A DNA stretch of 64,000 nt from an uncultured Subdoligranulum sp. (lineage in GTDB: Bacteria > Bacillota > Clostridia > Oscillospirales > Ruminococcaceae): positions 2,596,481 to 2,660,480 of the forward strand of contig NZ_OZ007030.1 of the NCBI RefSeq assembly GCF_963931595.1. Reading direction: 5' to 3'. The translations under genes were made by a program, and so were the position numbers. The notes beneath the pieces were generated by a model. The model worked only from the letters and a program-made list of their open reading frames with translations. It made no database searches and was not told the origin of the DNA. This document shows, piece after piece, positions 34,114 through 43,732 of the stretch (its first letter is position 1; each line of letters opens with the position of its first letter).

Positions 34114-35058
34114 TCATTCCGCGTCGGGCAGCGGGTTTTTGTCCCGGTACAGCCGGTCCGCGTGGGCGCGCCAGACCTCCTCGGCATGGGCGGCGTACTG
34201 GTTGAATGTATAGGTTTCTTTGGGCATGGCGGCCCGGGCCTCCTCCGCGGTGGTATGCCAGGTGGCGGCGTAATCCTGCAGGAACGCGGCGTAGCCCGCC
34301 TCGGTCACGGCAAAGCCATCGTTTTGGGCGTAATGCCGCCCCAGCAGGCAGCAGCGCAGGCTGTCAAAGCAGGTGTCCTGGGTCATGGCCACCAGCTCGG
34401 CGTAGCTTTTGACCGGGATGTTCCCGGCAAACTGCTCGGGGGTCATCTGTTCCAGCACCATGCCGCTCTGCCGGGCGATGGCCCGGCAACGGTCCAGCTC
34501 CCGCTCCACCGCCTGCTTCCAGTCCGCTTTGCAGAGCACAAACGCGGACCCGTCCAGTACCGTCCGTTTGATTCGGGCGGCCAGCGTCCAGGCGGCCTGT
34601 GCGGCGGCTTTGTCCCGCTGCTGCGCCAGCAGATAGCGCCGGTACCCGGCCACCGTGCGCACCCCCGGCAGCTTGCACGCGGCGACCATCTCGTCGGTCA
34701 GCGCAGGCACAACCCGCTTTTGCACGGCCTGCACGGTCAGGGTGACCTCCCCCTCCGGCAGGGTCGCCGTGCGGGACTCGCCGGCCTGCATGCCGATGGC
34801 CAGGGCTTCCAGCGTTGGATTGTACATCCCGCTGCCCGCCACAAAGCGGATGCTGTCTTTTTGAAAGCGCGGCAGCGCGGAGCGCAGCGAGCAGCGGACC
34901 ATATCGCCGGCAGCCACCGCGCCGCCCGGTTTCCAGGTCACATACGGGTTGCGGAGCCGGTCCAGTTCTTTTTGCAAAGCGGCCTGGTCGGGCACAAACG
35001 CCGGGATGTCCAGAGCCACTTCATGGTAGTCCTTGGCGGCAACAAGTTTGGATTGCAT
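34114..35058 (-). CDS. Trigger-factor-like chaperone/PPIase protein
   Basis: 314 residues; AGGAGG before ATG 35058. The N-terminal part lacks the ribosome-binding domain of trigger factor. ALQKELDRLRNPYVTW and AAGDMVRCSLRSALPRFQKDSIRFVAGSGMYNPTLEALAIGMQAGESRTATLPEGEVTLTVQAVQKRVVPALTDEMV is FKBP-type PPIase, and the helical remainder (TVAGYRRYLLAQQRDKAA … FALKADWKQAVERELDR-like) matches trigger_C. It probably assists folding of redox partners. Sits between yitT-like and thioredoxin genes in one operon. Confidence 0.8.
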   Translation of the reverse strand: MQSKLVAAKDYHEVALDIPAFVPDQAALQKELDRLRNPYVTWKPGGAVAAGDMVRCSLRSALPRFQKDSIRFVAGSGMYNPTLEALAIGMQAGESRTATLPEGEVTLTVQAVQKRVVPALTDEMVAACKLPGVRTVAGYRRYLLAQQRDKAAAQAAWTLAARIKRTVLDGSAFVLCKADWKQAVERELDRCRAIARQSGMVLEQMTPEQFAGNIPVKSYAELVAMTQDTCFDSLRCCLLGRHYAQNDGFAVTEAGYAAFLQDYAATWHTTAEEARAAMPKETYTFNQYAAHAEEVWRAHADRLYRDKNPLPDAE

Positions 35059-35068
35059 ACGTTTCCTC

Positions 35069-35944
35069 CTATTTTCCCACCGGCAATGGGATGCGCGCGG
35101 CGGTGAACCCCTGACCCTGCACTTCCCGGACGGTGGCGATGGTCAAAAATGCGCCGGGGTCGATGCGGTGGATAGCTGCTTTAACGCCGTAAAGTTTCTT
35201 GTTAGGGATGACGCAGAACACCACACTGCCCGCCGTCCGCCGCAGGCCGGTGTCTGCGTGGAGCATTGTCACGCCGGCCTGCGCCTCGCAAAGCAGGGCT
35301 TGCCGGATCTCCTCGTAGTGGTCGGAGATCACCAGCAGCTGAAGCTGGGCGGCGCCTGCCACCATGGTCCGGTTCATCACAAAAGTTTCGATGGCCAGGG
35401 CCATCACGCTGAACCAGAGGTTGCGCCCGCCAGCCATCCAGAACGCCATGACCATCACGCCGTAGTCGGCGGCCATTTTGACCCCCGCTACCGGCAGCCG
35501 GATTGTCCGGTGCAGGATCATGGCCAGCGAGTCGCTGCCGCCGGTGGAAGCGCCGGCCCGAAGTGTAACCCCCACGCCGGCCCCCACAAAGCAGGCCCCG
35601 CACACAAGGGCCGCGAAGCGGTCGGTTTCGAGCAGTGAAAAGGCGGGCAAACGCTGCCACAGCCCCAGAAACACTGGATAGGCCAGCGACCCGGCCGCTG
35701 TGTTGATGGCAAACTCCCGCCCGATGCAGGCCCATCCGGCCACCAGCAGGCCCAGGTTCAGCACAAAGACGGACACAGCAGTGTCCAGCCCAAACAACGT
35801 GTGGAGGATCAGCCCTACGCCAGTGGCGCCGCCCACCGCCAGCCCGGCAGGCAGGTAGACCGCCGCCACCCCGTAGGCCAGCAGCGCATTGCCGGCCAGC
35901 ACGCCCGCCAGCCGCCCCAGGTAGCCCAGCCAGCCGGGTTTCAT
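35069..35944 (-). CDS. YitT family membrane protein with DUF2179 domain
   Basis: 291 residues. ATG 35944 overlaps the thioredoxin reductase stop (ATGA); the frame extends further upstream but that part is antisense to the reductase. Five or six membrane segments (NALLAYGVAAVYLPAGLAV; AVSVFVLNLGLLVAGWACIG; RFAALVCGACFVGAGVGVTLR with GASTGGSDSLAMIL) are the YitT/DUF161 signature. The C-terminal DUF2179 domain (VISDHYEEIRQALLCEAQAGVTMLHADTG) is cytosolic. Function unknown; the family is proposed to transport. Confidence 0.9.
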   Translation of the reverse strand: MKPGWLGYLGRLAGVLAGNALLAYGVAAVYLPAGLAVGGATGVGLILHTLFGLDTAVSVFVLNLGLLVAGWACIGREFAINTAAGSLAYPVFLGLWQRLPAFSLLETDRFAALVCGACFVGAGVGVTLRAGASTGGSDSLAMILHRTIRLPVAGVKMAADYGVMVMAFWMAGGRNLWFSVMALAIETFVMNRTMVAGAAQLQLLVISDHYEEIRQALLCEAQAGVTMLHADTGLRRTAGSVVFCVIPNKKLYGVKAAIHRIDPGAFLTIATVREVQGQGFTAARIPLPVGK

Positions 35945-36798
35945 CGCGGTTCCCCCTGCGGCTGTGCCAGGAAAGCCAGCGCGCTGTGCACCGCCACATT
36001 GCCCTCGCCCACTGCCTTGGCGTACTGGTAGGGGCGGCCGGTGCAGTCCCCGGCGGCAAAGCAGCCGGGCAGGTTGGTGCGCTGGGCCCGGTCCACCTGG
36101 ATATGGCCGTTTTCCATGGCAAGGCCGGATAGGAGCGCCTGCGGGGCCACCGTTTCCCGCAGGCAGAACACACCCTCCACCGGGAGGGTCGCATCCGCCC
36201 AGCGCACCCCGGTCACCCGGTCGTCCCCCTCGATGGTCTGGGGCCGGCCTTTGTGGCAGCCCGGTGTATCGGCCAGGCCGCCCGCGTAGGTGCAGAACAG
36301 TTCCACATGGCCCGCCACGCTTTGCAAAAAGCGGACGTCCTCCTCCAGGCTCTGGCTTTCGCACACCACCGCGATGTTCCGCCCGCGGTACAGCTCGCCG
36401 TCGCAGGTGGCGCAGCAGCTGACCCCCTTGCCCAGCAGCCGGTTTTCGCCGGGGATCTGCCCGCGTGCCGCCACGCCGGTGGCCAGGATCAGGCAGCGCC
36501 CTTCATAGAAATCCGGCCCGGCGCAGACAGCATAGTGCCCGCCCATCTCGTAGACCGCCGCCACCCGTGCTTGCTGGATTGGGATGCCAAGATCATCCAC
36601 CTGCCGCAGAAAAGCGTCCCGCAGCTCCCGGCCGGTCACCCGGGGCAGGCCGGGGTAATTCAGGATACGCTCTGCCTTTTCGACCTTGTCACTGAGCCGC
36701 CGGCTGCCAAACCAGAGGAACGAAAGCCCCCTGGCCCTGGCGGTCAACGCGGCAGATACCCCGGCCGGGCCGGTGCCCACGATCAGCAAATCCCACAT
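35941..36798 (-). CDS. trxB: Thioredoxin-disulfide reductase-like flavoprotein
   Basis: 285 residues from ATG 36798 (AGGAGGCG upstream). N-terminal FAD-binding GTGPAGVSAALTA, redox motif C-A-T-C at about 128-131 in GVSCCATCDGELYRG, NAD(P)-binding region ILATGVAARGQ / IAVVCESQS, and C-terminal FAD-anchoring FAAGDCTGRPYQYAKAVGEGNVAVHSA. Slightly short of the usual ~305. The NADPH loop lacks the normal GGG-x-SA pattern (VVCESQSLEEDV), hinting at a different electron donor. First gene of a redox operon. Confidence 0.9.
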   Translation of the reverse strand: MWDLLIVGTGPAGVSAALTARARGLSFLWFGSRRLSDKVEKAERILNYPGLPRVTGRELRDAFLRQVDDLGIPIQQARVAAVYEMGGHYAVCAGPDFYEGRCLILATGVAARGQIPGENRLLGKGVSCCATCDGELYRGRNIAVVCESQSLEEDVRFLQSVAGHVELFCTYAGGLADTPGCHKGRPQTIEGDDRVTGVRWADATLPVEGVFCLRETVAPQALLSGLAMENGHIQVDRAQRTNLPGCFAAGDCTGRPYQYAKAVGEGNVAVHSALAFLAQPQGEPR

Positions 36799-36830
36799 GA
36801 ACGGCGCCTCCTGTCCATCTTTTATTACGC

Positions 36831-36859
36831 AGTATACAGGGCCCACCGCCGCCGCTCAA
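36831..36859 (-). promoter_or_regulatory. Promoter of trxB-yitT-trigger-like-trxA operon
   Basis: Minus strand -35 TTGAGC (36854-36859), 17-base spacer, -10 TATACT (36831-36836), about 32 bases before the trxB start. Confidence 0.75.
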
Positions 36860-37429
36860 GGGGGATTGTCTATCTCGTCCGAAATCCGGCTTATTTTGCC
36901 GGGGCGAGGCTCAGGGGCCGCCGGCGTTTGCACTTTTTCATTTGGCCCTCCGATTTGCCCTTCGGCGCCGGATCTGTAAGGCGCATATTTTGTCAAGTCT
37001 CCCACCTTTCCTCATAAGTGCCCTACCCACCAGGCATTGGCCGACATTTTGGACGTGCGAGCCGATTGGGAAGAGTTGCCAGATTGCTATGGTTATCCGA
37101 TGGGTATGGGCATATCTTGTCACGGAAAGAAAAAAGCCCCCTTGACAAATCGCTTGCCATTTAGCGCTGTAATTACACAGGGGATTCCTTCTTCCCGTTC
37201 AGGGCAGGCTGTGGCGGACTGCCACCATTTCCATTCCCTTGAAAAAGTTGGGGCTGGCCCCGGCATGGCCCTCAGCGCATGGAATTGTCAGCAGTCATAG
37301 TGGGGAGGAACAGGCCTCGGTAGATTGTCAGAGTCCTTCCAAAAAGAACTTCCTGATATTGACCTGACGCGCGGAAGGATTCGTTCCATTGGCTTCACAC
37401 TCCCGGGACAAAAGACGACAATTCGTTTG
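36860..37429. other. Gene-free stretch between two operons
   Basis: 570 bases without a supportable gene. The longer open frames here lack ribosome sites, family blocks and codon bias. A TTGACA at 37142-37147 has no -10 at acceptable distance. It ends in the left flank of repeat copy 5. Confidence 0.5.
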
Positions 37430-37661
37430 TTTTTTGCTTTGCGGAGCTTGGCTGTACAAAAAACAGTCGGCTATAGTCCAGTTGGACGTAGTAGTCTGGT
37501 CGGAGAACTGTGACGGACAGGTAAATACGATGATACAGCGCCGGAAATTGTGCAGTGTGCACAACTTCCGGCGCTGGTTTTGATGGTTATAAAAGGATGT
37601 TGGGACGTACAAACGATACACGGAACCGGCTGGGAAGAAGGAGTGGTCAGATGGTGGTCAA
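37430..37661. repeat. Hairpin repeat, copy 5
   Basis: Extended left flank shared with copy 4 (GCGGAGCTTGGCTGTAC, GGCTATAGTCCAGTTGGAC), core GGAGAACTGTGACGG, hairpin 37537-37576 (AGCGCCGGAAATTGTG / GCACAACTTCCGGCGCT), ACACGGAACCGGCTGGGA, terminal GTGGTCAGATGGTGGTCAA. It lies just past the 3' end of the FtsX-like permease gene and could serve as its terminator. Confidence 0.88.
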
Positions 37662-37688
37662 ACCGTCCTGTCTTGCCAGAAACTGCGG

Positions 37689-40003
37689 TTACAGTTCGTT
37701 GATGCTCCCGGCCACCGGCAGGCGGCAGACCCGCCGGGCGGGGGCAAAGGGGGCCGCCAGCGAGGTAAAGACCAGCAGCGCCACGATGCCGCCGATGGTG
37801 GAAAGGGGCAGCTGCCAGGCCACACCCCAGTAGCGGGTGATCATCTGGTTGTAGAGGAAGGCGTGCAGCGGCAGTCCCAGGCCGCAGCCCGCCGCGAAGC
37901 CCAGCACCGTGTAGGTGGCGGCCTCGGCGAAGATCATGGCCTTGAGCTGGGCGGCGGCCATCCCCACCGCCCGCATGGCGCCGCACTGCCGGGTGCGGGC
38001 GGCCACGCTCAACGAGATGCTGTTCACCGTATGAATCATGGTAATCAAGGTGATGATGGCCAGGAACCCGTAGACAAAGAGGCAGAACATCCAGTAGGTG
38101 TTGCGGGTGTCCCGGTTAAGGTCCATCCGGTCGTAGAAATCCCAGTCCCCCGCCAGGGCCTGGAGTTCGGTCACTGTCTCCCGGGTGGCGTCGGCGGTCA
38201 GCTGGACGTCCAACACCGCGTAGCCGCTTTGCCCGGTGAGCTGGGTAAAGAGCGCCTCGGAGCAGATGACGGTGGGATGGTCGTCGGCGGAGAAAGGACT
38301 GTCCTCCAGCACGCCCAGCACCGGCAGGGCGGTATCGCCGATCTGAATCGTGTCCCCCACCCCCAGGGAGTTGCTCTTGTCGAACACCGTGAGCACCCCT
38401 TCGCCGTTCCGGACGGCGTCCAGGTCGCCCGCGGTCAGGCTGCCTTCCGCCCAATGGAACTGCTGCTCCTCGTAGGAGATGAGGTCGATGGGGCCGGTCT
38501 GGTCCTGATACTCTGCCTCGACACTCTGGTACATTCTGCCGAAGGCCCGTTTCACGCCGGGCTGCGCCGCCACCTGGCAGGCAAAGTCTTTAGGGATTTC
38601 GCAGGCGTTGGAGGGGCTGCTGTAAAAGACATCGGGGGCCCAGGGCTGCAGCGGATTGAGGGCCAGCTGCACCCACTGGACCATCACCGAGAAGGCGAGG
38701 ATCAACAGGATGCTCAGGGCGAAGGAACCGGTCATGAGCAGCAGGTTTTTGCGGGATTCCACCGCGTGGTGGATGCCTAAGGCAACTTCCACACGGCGGC
38801 CCGTCCGGCGCATGGGGCGCGCGGCACGGCTGCCCCTGGCGTCGTTGCCGCTGACCGCCGCCACCGGGCTGACCCCTGCGGCCCGCCGGGCCGGTGCCAG
38901 GGAGGAGAGCAGCACGGTGAGCACCCCCACCACCACGCCGCAGACGATGCCCACCGGGCTGACGGCGAAGAGGGGGATTTTGACAAACTCCGACCCGGCA
39001 CCAAACCGCAGCAGGGCACAGAGTCCCCAGGTGAGCAGGATGCCGAAAGCCACCCCCAGGGGCACGGCGGTCCTGCACCAGTAGAGGGCCTCCCACCGGA
39101 CCAGGTGCATGATCTGGGCCTTGCTGGCGCCGATACAGCGCAGCATCCCGTAAAATTGGGTGCGCTGGGCGGTCTGGCTGTTCAGGCTGCCCGCGATCAT
39201 AAAGACCCCCGCCGCCAGCACCAGCACGAAGAGGACGGCGGCCACCAGGTACATTCCCATCACATAGGAATCGCTGCTGAAGCCGGAAAGTCCCAGCAGG
39301 GCGGTGTTCTCCGAGAGGGTCTCGTCGGTAAGGCCGTACTGCTGCCGCCACCGGTCCAGCACCTTGCGGGCGTTGGCGCCGTCCTGCAGACGCACAAACC
39401 AGACCGGGGCCATCGTGTAGCCTTCGGCGTCGGCCAGGCTTGCAAAGGCGTCCCAGTCAAGGACCGCCCCCACCACGCTGGCGTCGCTGCTGATCGTCAC
39501 ATCGGCGCCGAAGCCGGAAATGGTATAGACGAACTCCCCCGCCGGGGTGTGGAGGGTGACCTGGTCCCCCACCTCTACCGAGAGCAGCGTCTTGGCCCGC
39601 CGGGAGAGAAGGATTTCGTCGGGGGACTGCGGGAAGTGCCCCTCGGCCAGATCGTCGTAGATCTCGGTCAGGATGGCCTCGTCGCCGCCCACCACCACGC
39701 AGGGCTTGCCGCCCATGGTGTAGTCCTCCGACAGGGCGAAGTTCAGCCCGTCGTACCGGGACGCGGCTTTCACCTCCGGTTCCGCCGTGATCGCGTCGGC
39801 GGTTTCCTCCGGCAGGGACTTCAGCATGGCGTGCCAGTGGCCATGCTCCTCAATGACACGGGCAGTCTCCATCCGGATGGCCATATCCGCCATGCTGAAG
39901 ATGGCCGTGACCAGCAGCACCGCCATGAGGATGCAGAGCACCGTCATCCGGTTCTGGCGGCGGCGCACCTTGGCGGAAAGAGGAATCAGGCCCAGATAGC
40001 TCT

Positions 40004-40007
<4 letters not shown>
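37689..40007 (-). CDS. ABC transporter permease, FtsX/MacB type (two FtsX domains)
   Basis: 772 residues from ATG 40007 (AGGAGGT upstream; overlaps ATPase stop as ATGA). N-terminal helix VLCILMAVLLVTAIFSMADMAIR, a large extracytoplasmic MacB-PCD-like domain, FtsX core (VMGMYLVAAVLFVLVLAAGVFMIAGSLNS; FYGMLRCIGASKAQIMHLVR), then a second set with SLSVAARTRQCGAMRAVGMAAAQLKAMIF and the terminal helices. With its ATPase it likely exports or detoxifies an antimicrobial peptide or lipid rather than importing. Controlled by the adjacent two-component pair. Confidence 0.9.
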
Positions 40008-40687
<680 letters not shown>

Positions 40688-40760
40688 TGTGTCAGACACC
40701 TCTTTCTTGGAAACTGGGGATAGTCTACCACCCCCAGCCTACAGGCACCCAACGTTTTCC

Positions 40761-41810
40761 CTACAATTTTGCAGGAATCCAGAACCGCAGGGTAAAGACC
40801 GTTCCCCGGCCCGGTTCACTCTCGGCCTGGATGGTGCCGTCGTGGGCCTCCACAATGGCCTTGGCCAGCGGCAGACCCAGCCCTACCCCCTGATTGTCCC
40901 GGGAAAACCGGCTGCGGTAAAACCGCTTGAAGATGTGGGGCAGATCCTCCGGGTGGATGCCGCTGCCGGTGTCCGCCACCGTGATCTGCACCGTGGAGGC
41001 AAAGGATTTCCATTCAATTTTTACAGTGTCCCCGGCTTCGGTGTGATCCAGGGCGTTTTTCACGAGATTGCCCACCGCTTCCAGCATCCAGACCCGGTCA
41101 CAGACCAGTGTCACGTCATCCGCCCCCGCCAGTTCCAGCGTCTTGCCCTCCTGCCTGGCCCGCCAGGAAAACTGCCGCCGCACCGCTTCCATCAGCCCGG
41201 CTACCGGCTCCTCCGCCTTTTCCAGCGGGGTGGTACCGGCGTCCAGTCTGGCAATTTTCAGAAGGTTCTGCACGAGGTTGTCCATCCGGTCCAGCTCCTG
41301 CTCGGACCGGTCGGCAAAGTCCCGGATGGCGGGCAGATTTTCCGCTTCCTGCTGCAGCAGTCCGTTATAGATGTTCAGCGCGGCCAGGGGCGTTTTCAGC
41401 TGGTGGGAGATGTTGGAGAGGGTGTCCTTCAAAAATACCCGGGCGGCGTTCTCCTGCCGGGCGTGGGCGTTGAGGATGGCCGCCAGAGAGTTCACCTCCT
41501 GGAAGAGGCGGTAGAGCTCCCCCTCCTCCTCGCAAGGCAGGCGGGCGTCGGTGTTTCCCGCGAGATACGCCTGCACCTGGGTCACTGCCTCCTCGAGAAT
41601 CCGCTCCTGGTTCCGGAAATAGAGATAAAGCCCGCCCAGCAGCACAAGCACCAGGCAGGCCCCTGCCAGTATCACCAGGGCTGCCGCGTGGGTCCGCCCC
41701 CAGACCGCCGCAGCCGCAGCGGCCAACGTAAACAGCACAACCGCCCCGGCCGTGGCCCCGAACAGCCGCCGGGTGTGCCGGTTGGCCAGCATCCGCATGG
41801 CGTAATTCAC
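40761..41810 (-). CDS. Intramembrane-sensing sensor histidine kinase
   Basis: 349 residues. I chose GTG 41810, which overlaps the regulator stop as GTGA with GGAG upstream; ATGs at 41825 and 41798 are alternatives. Two membrane helices (LFGATAGAVVLFTLAAAAAAVW and AAALVILAGACLVLVLLGGLYLYF) are separated by only about four residues, so there is no sensor domain outside. H-box LSNISHQLKTPLAAL with His136, N-box NLVKNALDHTEAG, G-boxes DTGSGI and GVGLGLPLAKAI. Typical of kinases that sense through their ABC transporter partner (Bce type). Confidence 0.92.
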   Translation of the reverse strand: MNYAMRMLANRHTRRLFGATAGAVVLFTLAAAAAAVWGRTHAAALVILAGACLVLVLLGGLYLYFRNQERILEEAVTQVQAYLAGNTDARLPCEEEGELYRLFQEVNSLAAILNAHARQENAARVFLKDTLSNISHQLKTPLAALNIYNGLLQQEAENLPAIRDFADRSEQELDRMDNLVQNLLKIARLDAGTTPLEKAEEPVAGLMEAVRRQFSWRARQEGKTLELAGADDVTLVCDRVWMLEAVGNLVKNALDHTEAGDTVKIEWKSFASTVQITVADTGSGIHPEDLPHIFKRFYRSRFSRDNQGVGLGLPLAKAIVEAHDGTIQAESEPGRGTVFTLRFWIPAKL

Positions 41811-42493
41811 GGCGTCACACTCCATTTGTAGCCCATCCCCCGCACCGTCAGAATCTTCTGCGGATGGGCGGGGTCCTCCTCGATTTTGGTCCGCAGCCGC
41901 CGGATGTAAACCGTCAGGGTGCTGCTGTCGATGTACCGCTCCTCGCAGTCCCACAACCGCCCCAGAATCTGGTCGGCGGAAAGCACCTGCCCCGGATTTT
42001 CCATGAGAAAACAGAGCAGCTTGTACTCGGTGGCCGTCAGGTCCACGGGGCTGCCGTTTCGGGTCACCGTCTGCTGCAAAAGGTCCACCGCGACCCCGCC
42101 CGAAACCAGCTGGCGGCCAGCTTGGGGGAACTGGGCGCTGCGCCGCAGCAGGGCGTTCACCCGGGAAAAGAACACCGCCAGCTTGAAGGGCTTGGTGATG
42201 TAGTCGTCCCCACCCAAGTCCAGCCCCATGATGACCTCGGTCTCCTCGTCGGCCGCCGTGAGGAAGATCAGCGGCACCTGGGAGGTCTGCCGGATTTTGC
42301 GGCAGAGGTCGTACCCCGACCCGTCAGGCAGGGATACGTCGAGGATCACCAGGTCAAAGGCGTCCGCCCGCCAGAGGGATTCCGCCTCCGCCCTGGTCGC
42401 GGCCGCCGTCACGGCGTAGCCCTGCTTTTCCAGCGCAAAGGTCAGTCCGCTGCGCAGACTGGCATCATCCTCCACAAAGAAAATCCGTTTCAT
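41807..42493 (-). CDS. OmpR-family response regulator
   Basis: 228 residues from ATG 42493. Receiver: acidic pair FVEDD at 7-10, phospho-Asp52 in LVILDVSLPDG, Lys in DDYITKPFKL. C-terminal winged helix: VDLTATEYKLLCFLMENPGQVLS … YIDSSTLTVYIRRLRTKIEEDP … ILTVRGMGYKW. First of the four-gene RR-HK-ABC ATPase-permease unit; promoter at 42527 with an inverted repeat. Confidence 0.95.
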   Translation of the reverse strand: MKRIFFVEDDASLRSGLTFALEKQGYAVTAAATRAEAESLWRADAFDLVILDVSLPDGSGYDLCRKIRQTSQVPLIFLTAADEETEVIMGLDLGGDDYITKPFKLAVFFSRVNALLRRSAQFPQAGRQLVSGGVAVDLLQQTVTRNGSPVDLTATEYKLLCFLMENPGQVLSADQILGRLWDCEERYIDSSTLTVYIRRLRTKIEEDPAHPQKILTVRGMGYKWSVTP

Positions 42494-42526
42494 GGCTGCC
42501 TCCCTCAGTTGGAATGGTTTTGCTTT

Positions 42527-42555
42527 ATTATACTGTCCGCGGCGGGACAATACAA
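42527..42555 (-). promoter_or_regulatory. Promoter with inverted-repeat operator for RR/HK/ABC unit
   Basis: Minus strand -35 TTGTAT (42550-42555), 17-base spacer, perfect -10 TATAAT (42527-42532), 34 bases before the regulator start. The spacer contains the inverted repeat TGTCC-N6-GGACA (42534-42549), a good candidate site for the response regulator encoded by the first gene. Confidence 0.7.
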
Positions 42556-42561
42556 GAAAAG

Positions 42562-42600
42562 GCGCCGGAAGCGTGGACAGCACAATTCCGGCGCTGATTT
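42562..42600 (+). terminator. GC-rich hairpin with T-tract
   Basis: GCGCCGGAA pairs with TTCCGGCGC (42562-42593), followed by TGATTTTTG. It resembles the hairpin of the five-copy repeat family but has none of its flanks. Lies between divergent units, so its target transcript is unclear. Confidence 0.45.
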
Positions 42601-42706
42601 TTGTGAGTGCAAACAGAGGCTGGGGGCTGTCCATGCTGCTCCAAGGGGCTGTGCTTTCCCTGGGTATGCTGTATAATGAAAGCAGAAATCGCAGGAGGTG
42701 ACAGCC

Positions 42707-43522
42707 ATGCAGGAAAAGCTCTACGAAACGCCCTGCGGCAAGATTCATTACTGGGTGAATCGTGACTGCGGCCCCGAAGCCATCACCCTGGTTTTTCTGC
42801 CGGGGCTGACCGCTGACCATCGGCTGTTTGACAAACAGATTGCCTGTTTCGAAGGGAAATACAATCTGCTGGTATGGGACGCTCCCGGCCATGCCGCTTC
42901 CTGGCCCTTCCGGCTTACCTTTTCACTGATGGACAAGGCAAGATGGCTGGACGAGATTCTCTGCCGGGAAGCTCTGTGCCAGCCGGTGATCGTGGGGCAA
43001 TCCATGGGCGGCTATGTAGGACAAGCCTATGCGGAATTGTTCCCTCAGAAATTGAAGGGCTTTGTGGCCATTGATTCGGCCCCTCTGCAGCGAAAGTATG
43101 TGACGGGCATCGAACTGTGGCTGCTGAAACGGATGGAGCCGGTCTATCGCCATTATCCGTGGAAGTCCTTACTGAAAACCGGGTCGAAAGGGGTGGCCAC
43201 CTCCGCCTATGGACAGGCCCTGATGCACGCCATGATGATGACCTACAACGGCGACCAGGAACGGTACGCCCGGCTGTCAGGCCATGGGATGCGGATGCTG
43301 GCCGAAGCCATGGAAGCGGACTTGCCCTACAAAATTCCCTGCCCAGCGCTGCTGATCTGCGGGGAAAAAGATCATGCCGGTTCCTGCATCCGGTACAACA
43401 AGGCCTGGCACAAAAACACCGGCATTCCGCTGGTGTGGATTCCCGGAGCCGGACACAATGCCAACACCGATGCACCGGAGGAAGTGAATGGGCTGATCGG
43501 GAAGTTTGTGGAGGGGTTATGA
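42707..43522 (+). CDS. Alpha/beta hydrolase
   Basis: 271 residues from ATG 42707, AGGAGGTG nine bases upstream; TATAAT at 42672-42677 gives a -10. Oxyanion region LVFLPGLTADHRLFD, nucleophile elbow VGQSMGGYVGQ (Ser), acid CGEKDHAG (Asp) and catalytic His in IPGAGHNANTD. All three catalytic residues present. Close to the Clostridial alpha/beta hydrolase_6 group; substrate unknown. The 210 bases after its stop lead to the restriction operon with no other gene. Confidence 0.93.
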   Translation: MQEKLYETPCGKIHYWVNRDCGPEAITLVFLPGLTADHRLFDKQIACFEGKYNLLVWDAPGHAASWPFRLTFSLMDKARWLDEILCREALCQPVIVGQSMGGYVGQAYAELFPQKLKGFVAIDSAPLQRKYVTGIELWLLKRMEPVYRHYPWKSLLKTGSKGVATSAYGQALMHAMMMTYNGDQERYARLSGHGMRMLAEAMEADLPYKIPCPALLICGEKDHAGSCIRYNKAWHKNTGIPLVWIPGAGHNANTDAPEEVNGLIGKFVEGL

Positions 43523-43732
43523 CGGGAGGCCCCCCGTGCCACTGTTTTTCCTTCGGCAAAGCGGCAAACGGCAGCACCTTGACGGGCTATTCCGGGCTTG
43601 TTAGACTATACTTATATAATTCCGCCGGGCCGTTGGCCGGGGGACGGGATGGCGCCGAAGACATAGACAGGCGCTGCACCGGCACGGGGATGGCAGGCCT
43701 TTCCCGCGCAGAATCCAAACAAGGAGTACGGT

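Noticed and set aside
37037..37300. Plus-strand 87-residue gene
   Set aside because: No ribosome site, no conserved blocks and poor codon use in a gene-free stretch.
42562..42600. Sixth copy of the five-copy hairpin repeat
   Set aside because: Only the GCGCCGGAA stem is shared; the TCGGAGAACTGTGAC and GGTGGTCAA flanks are missing.
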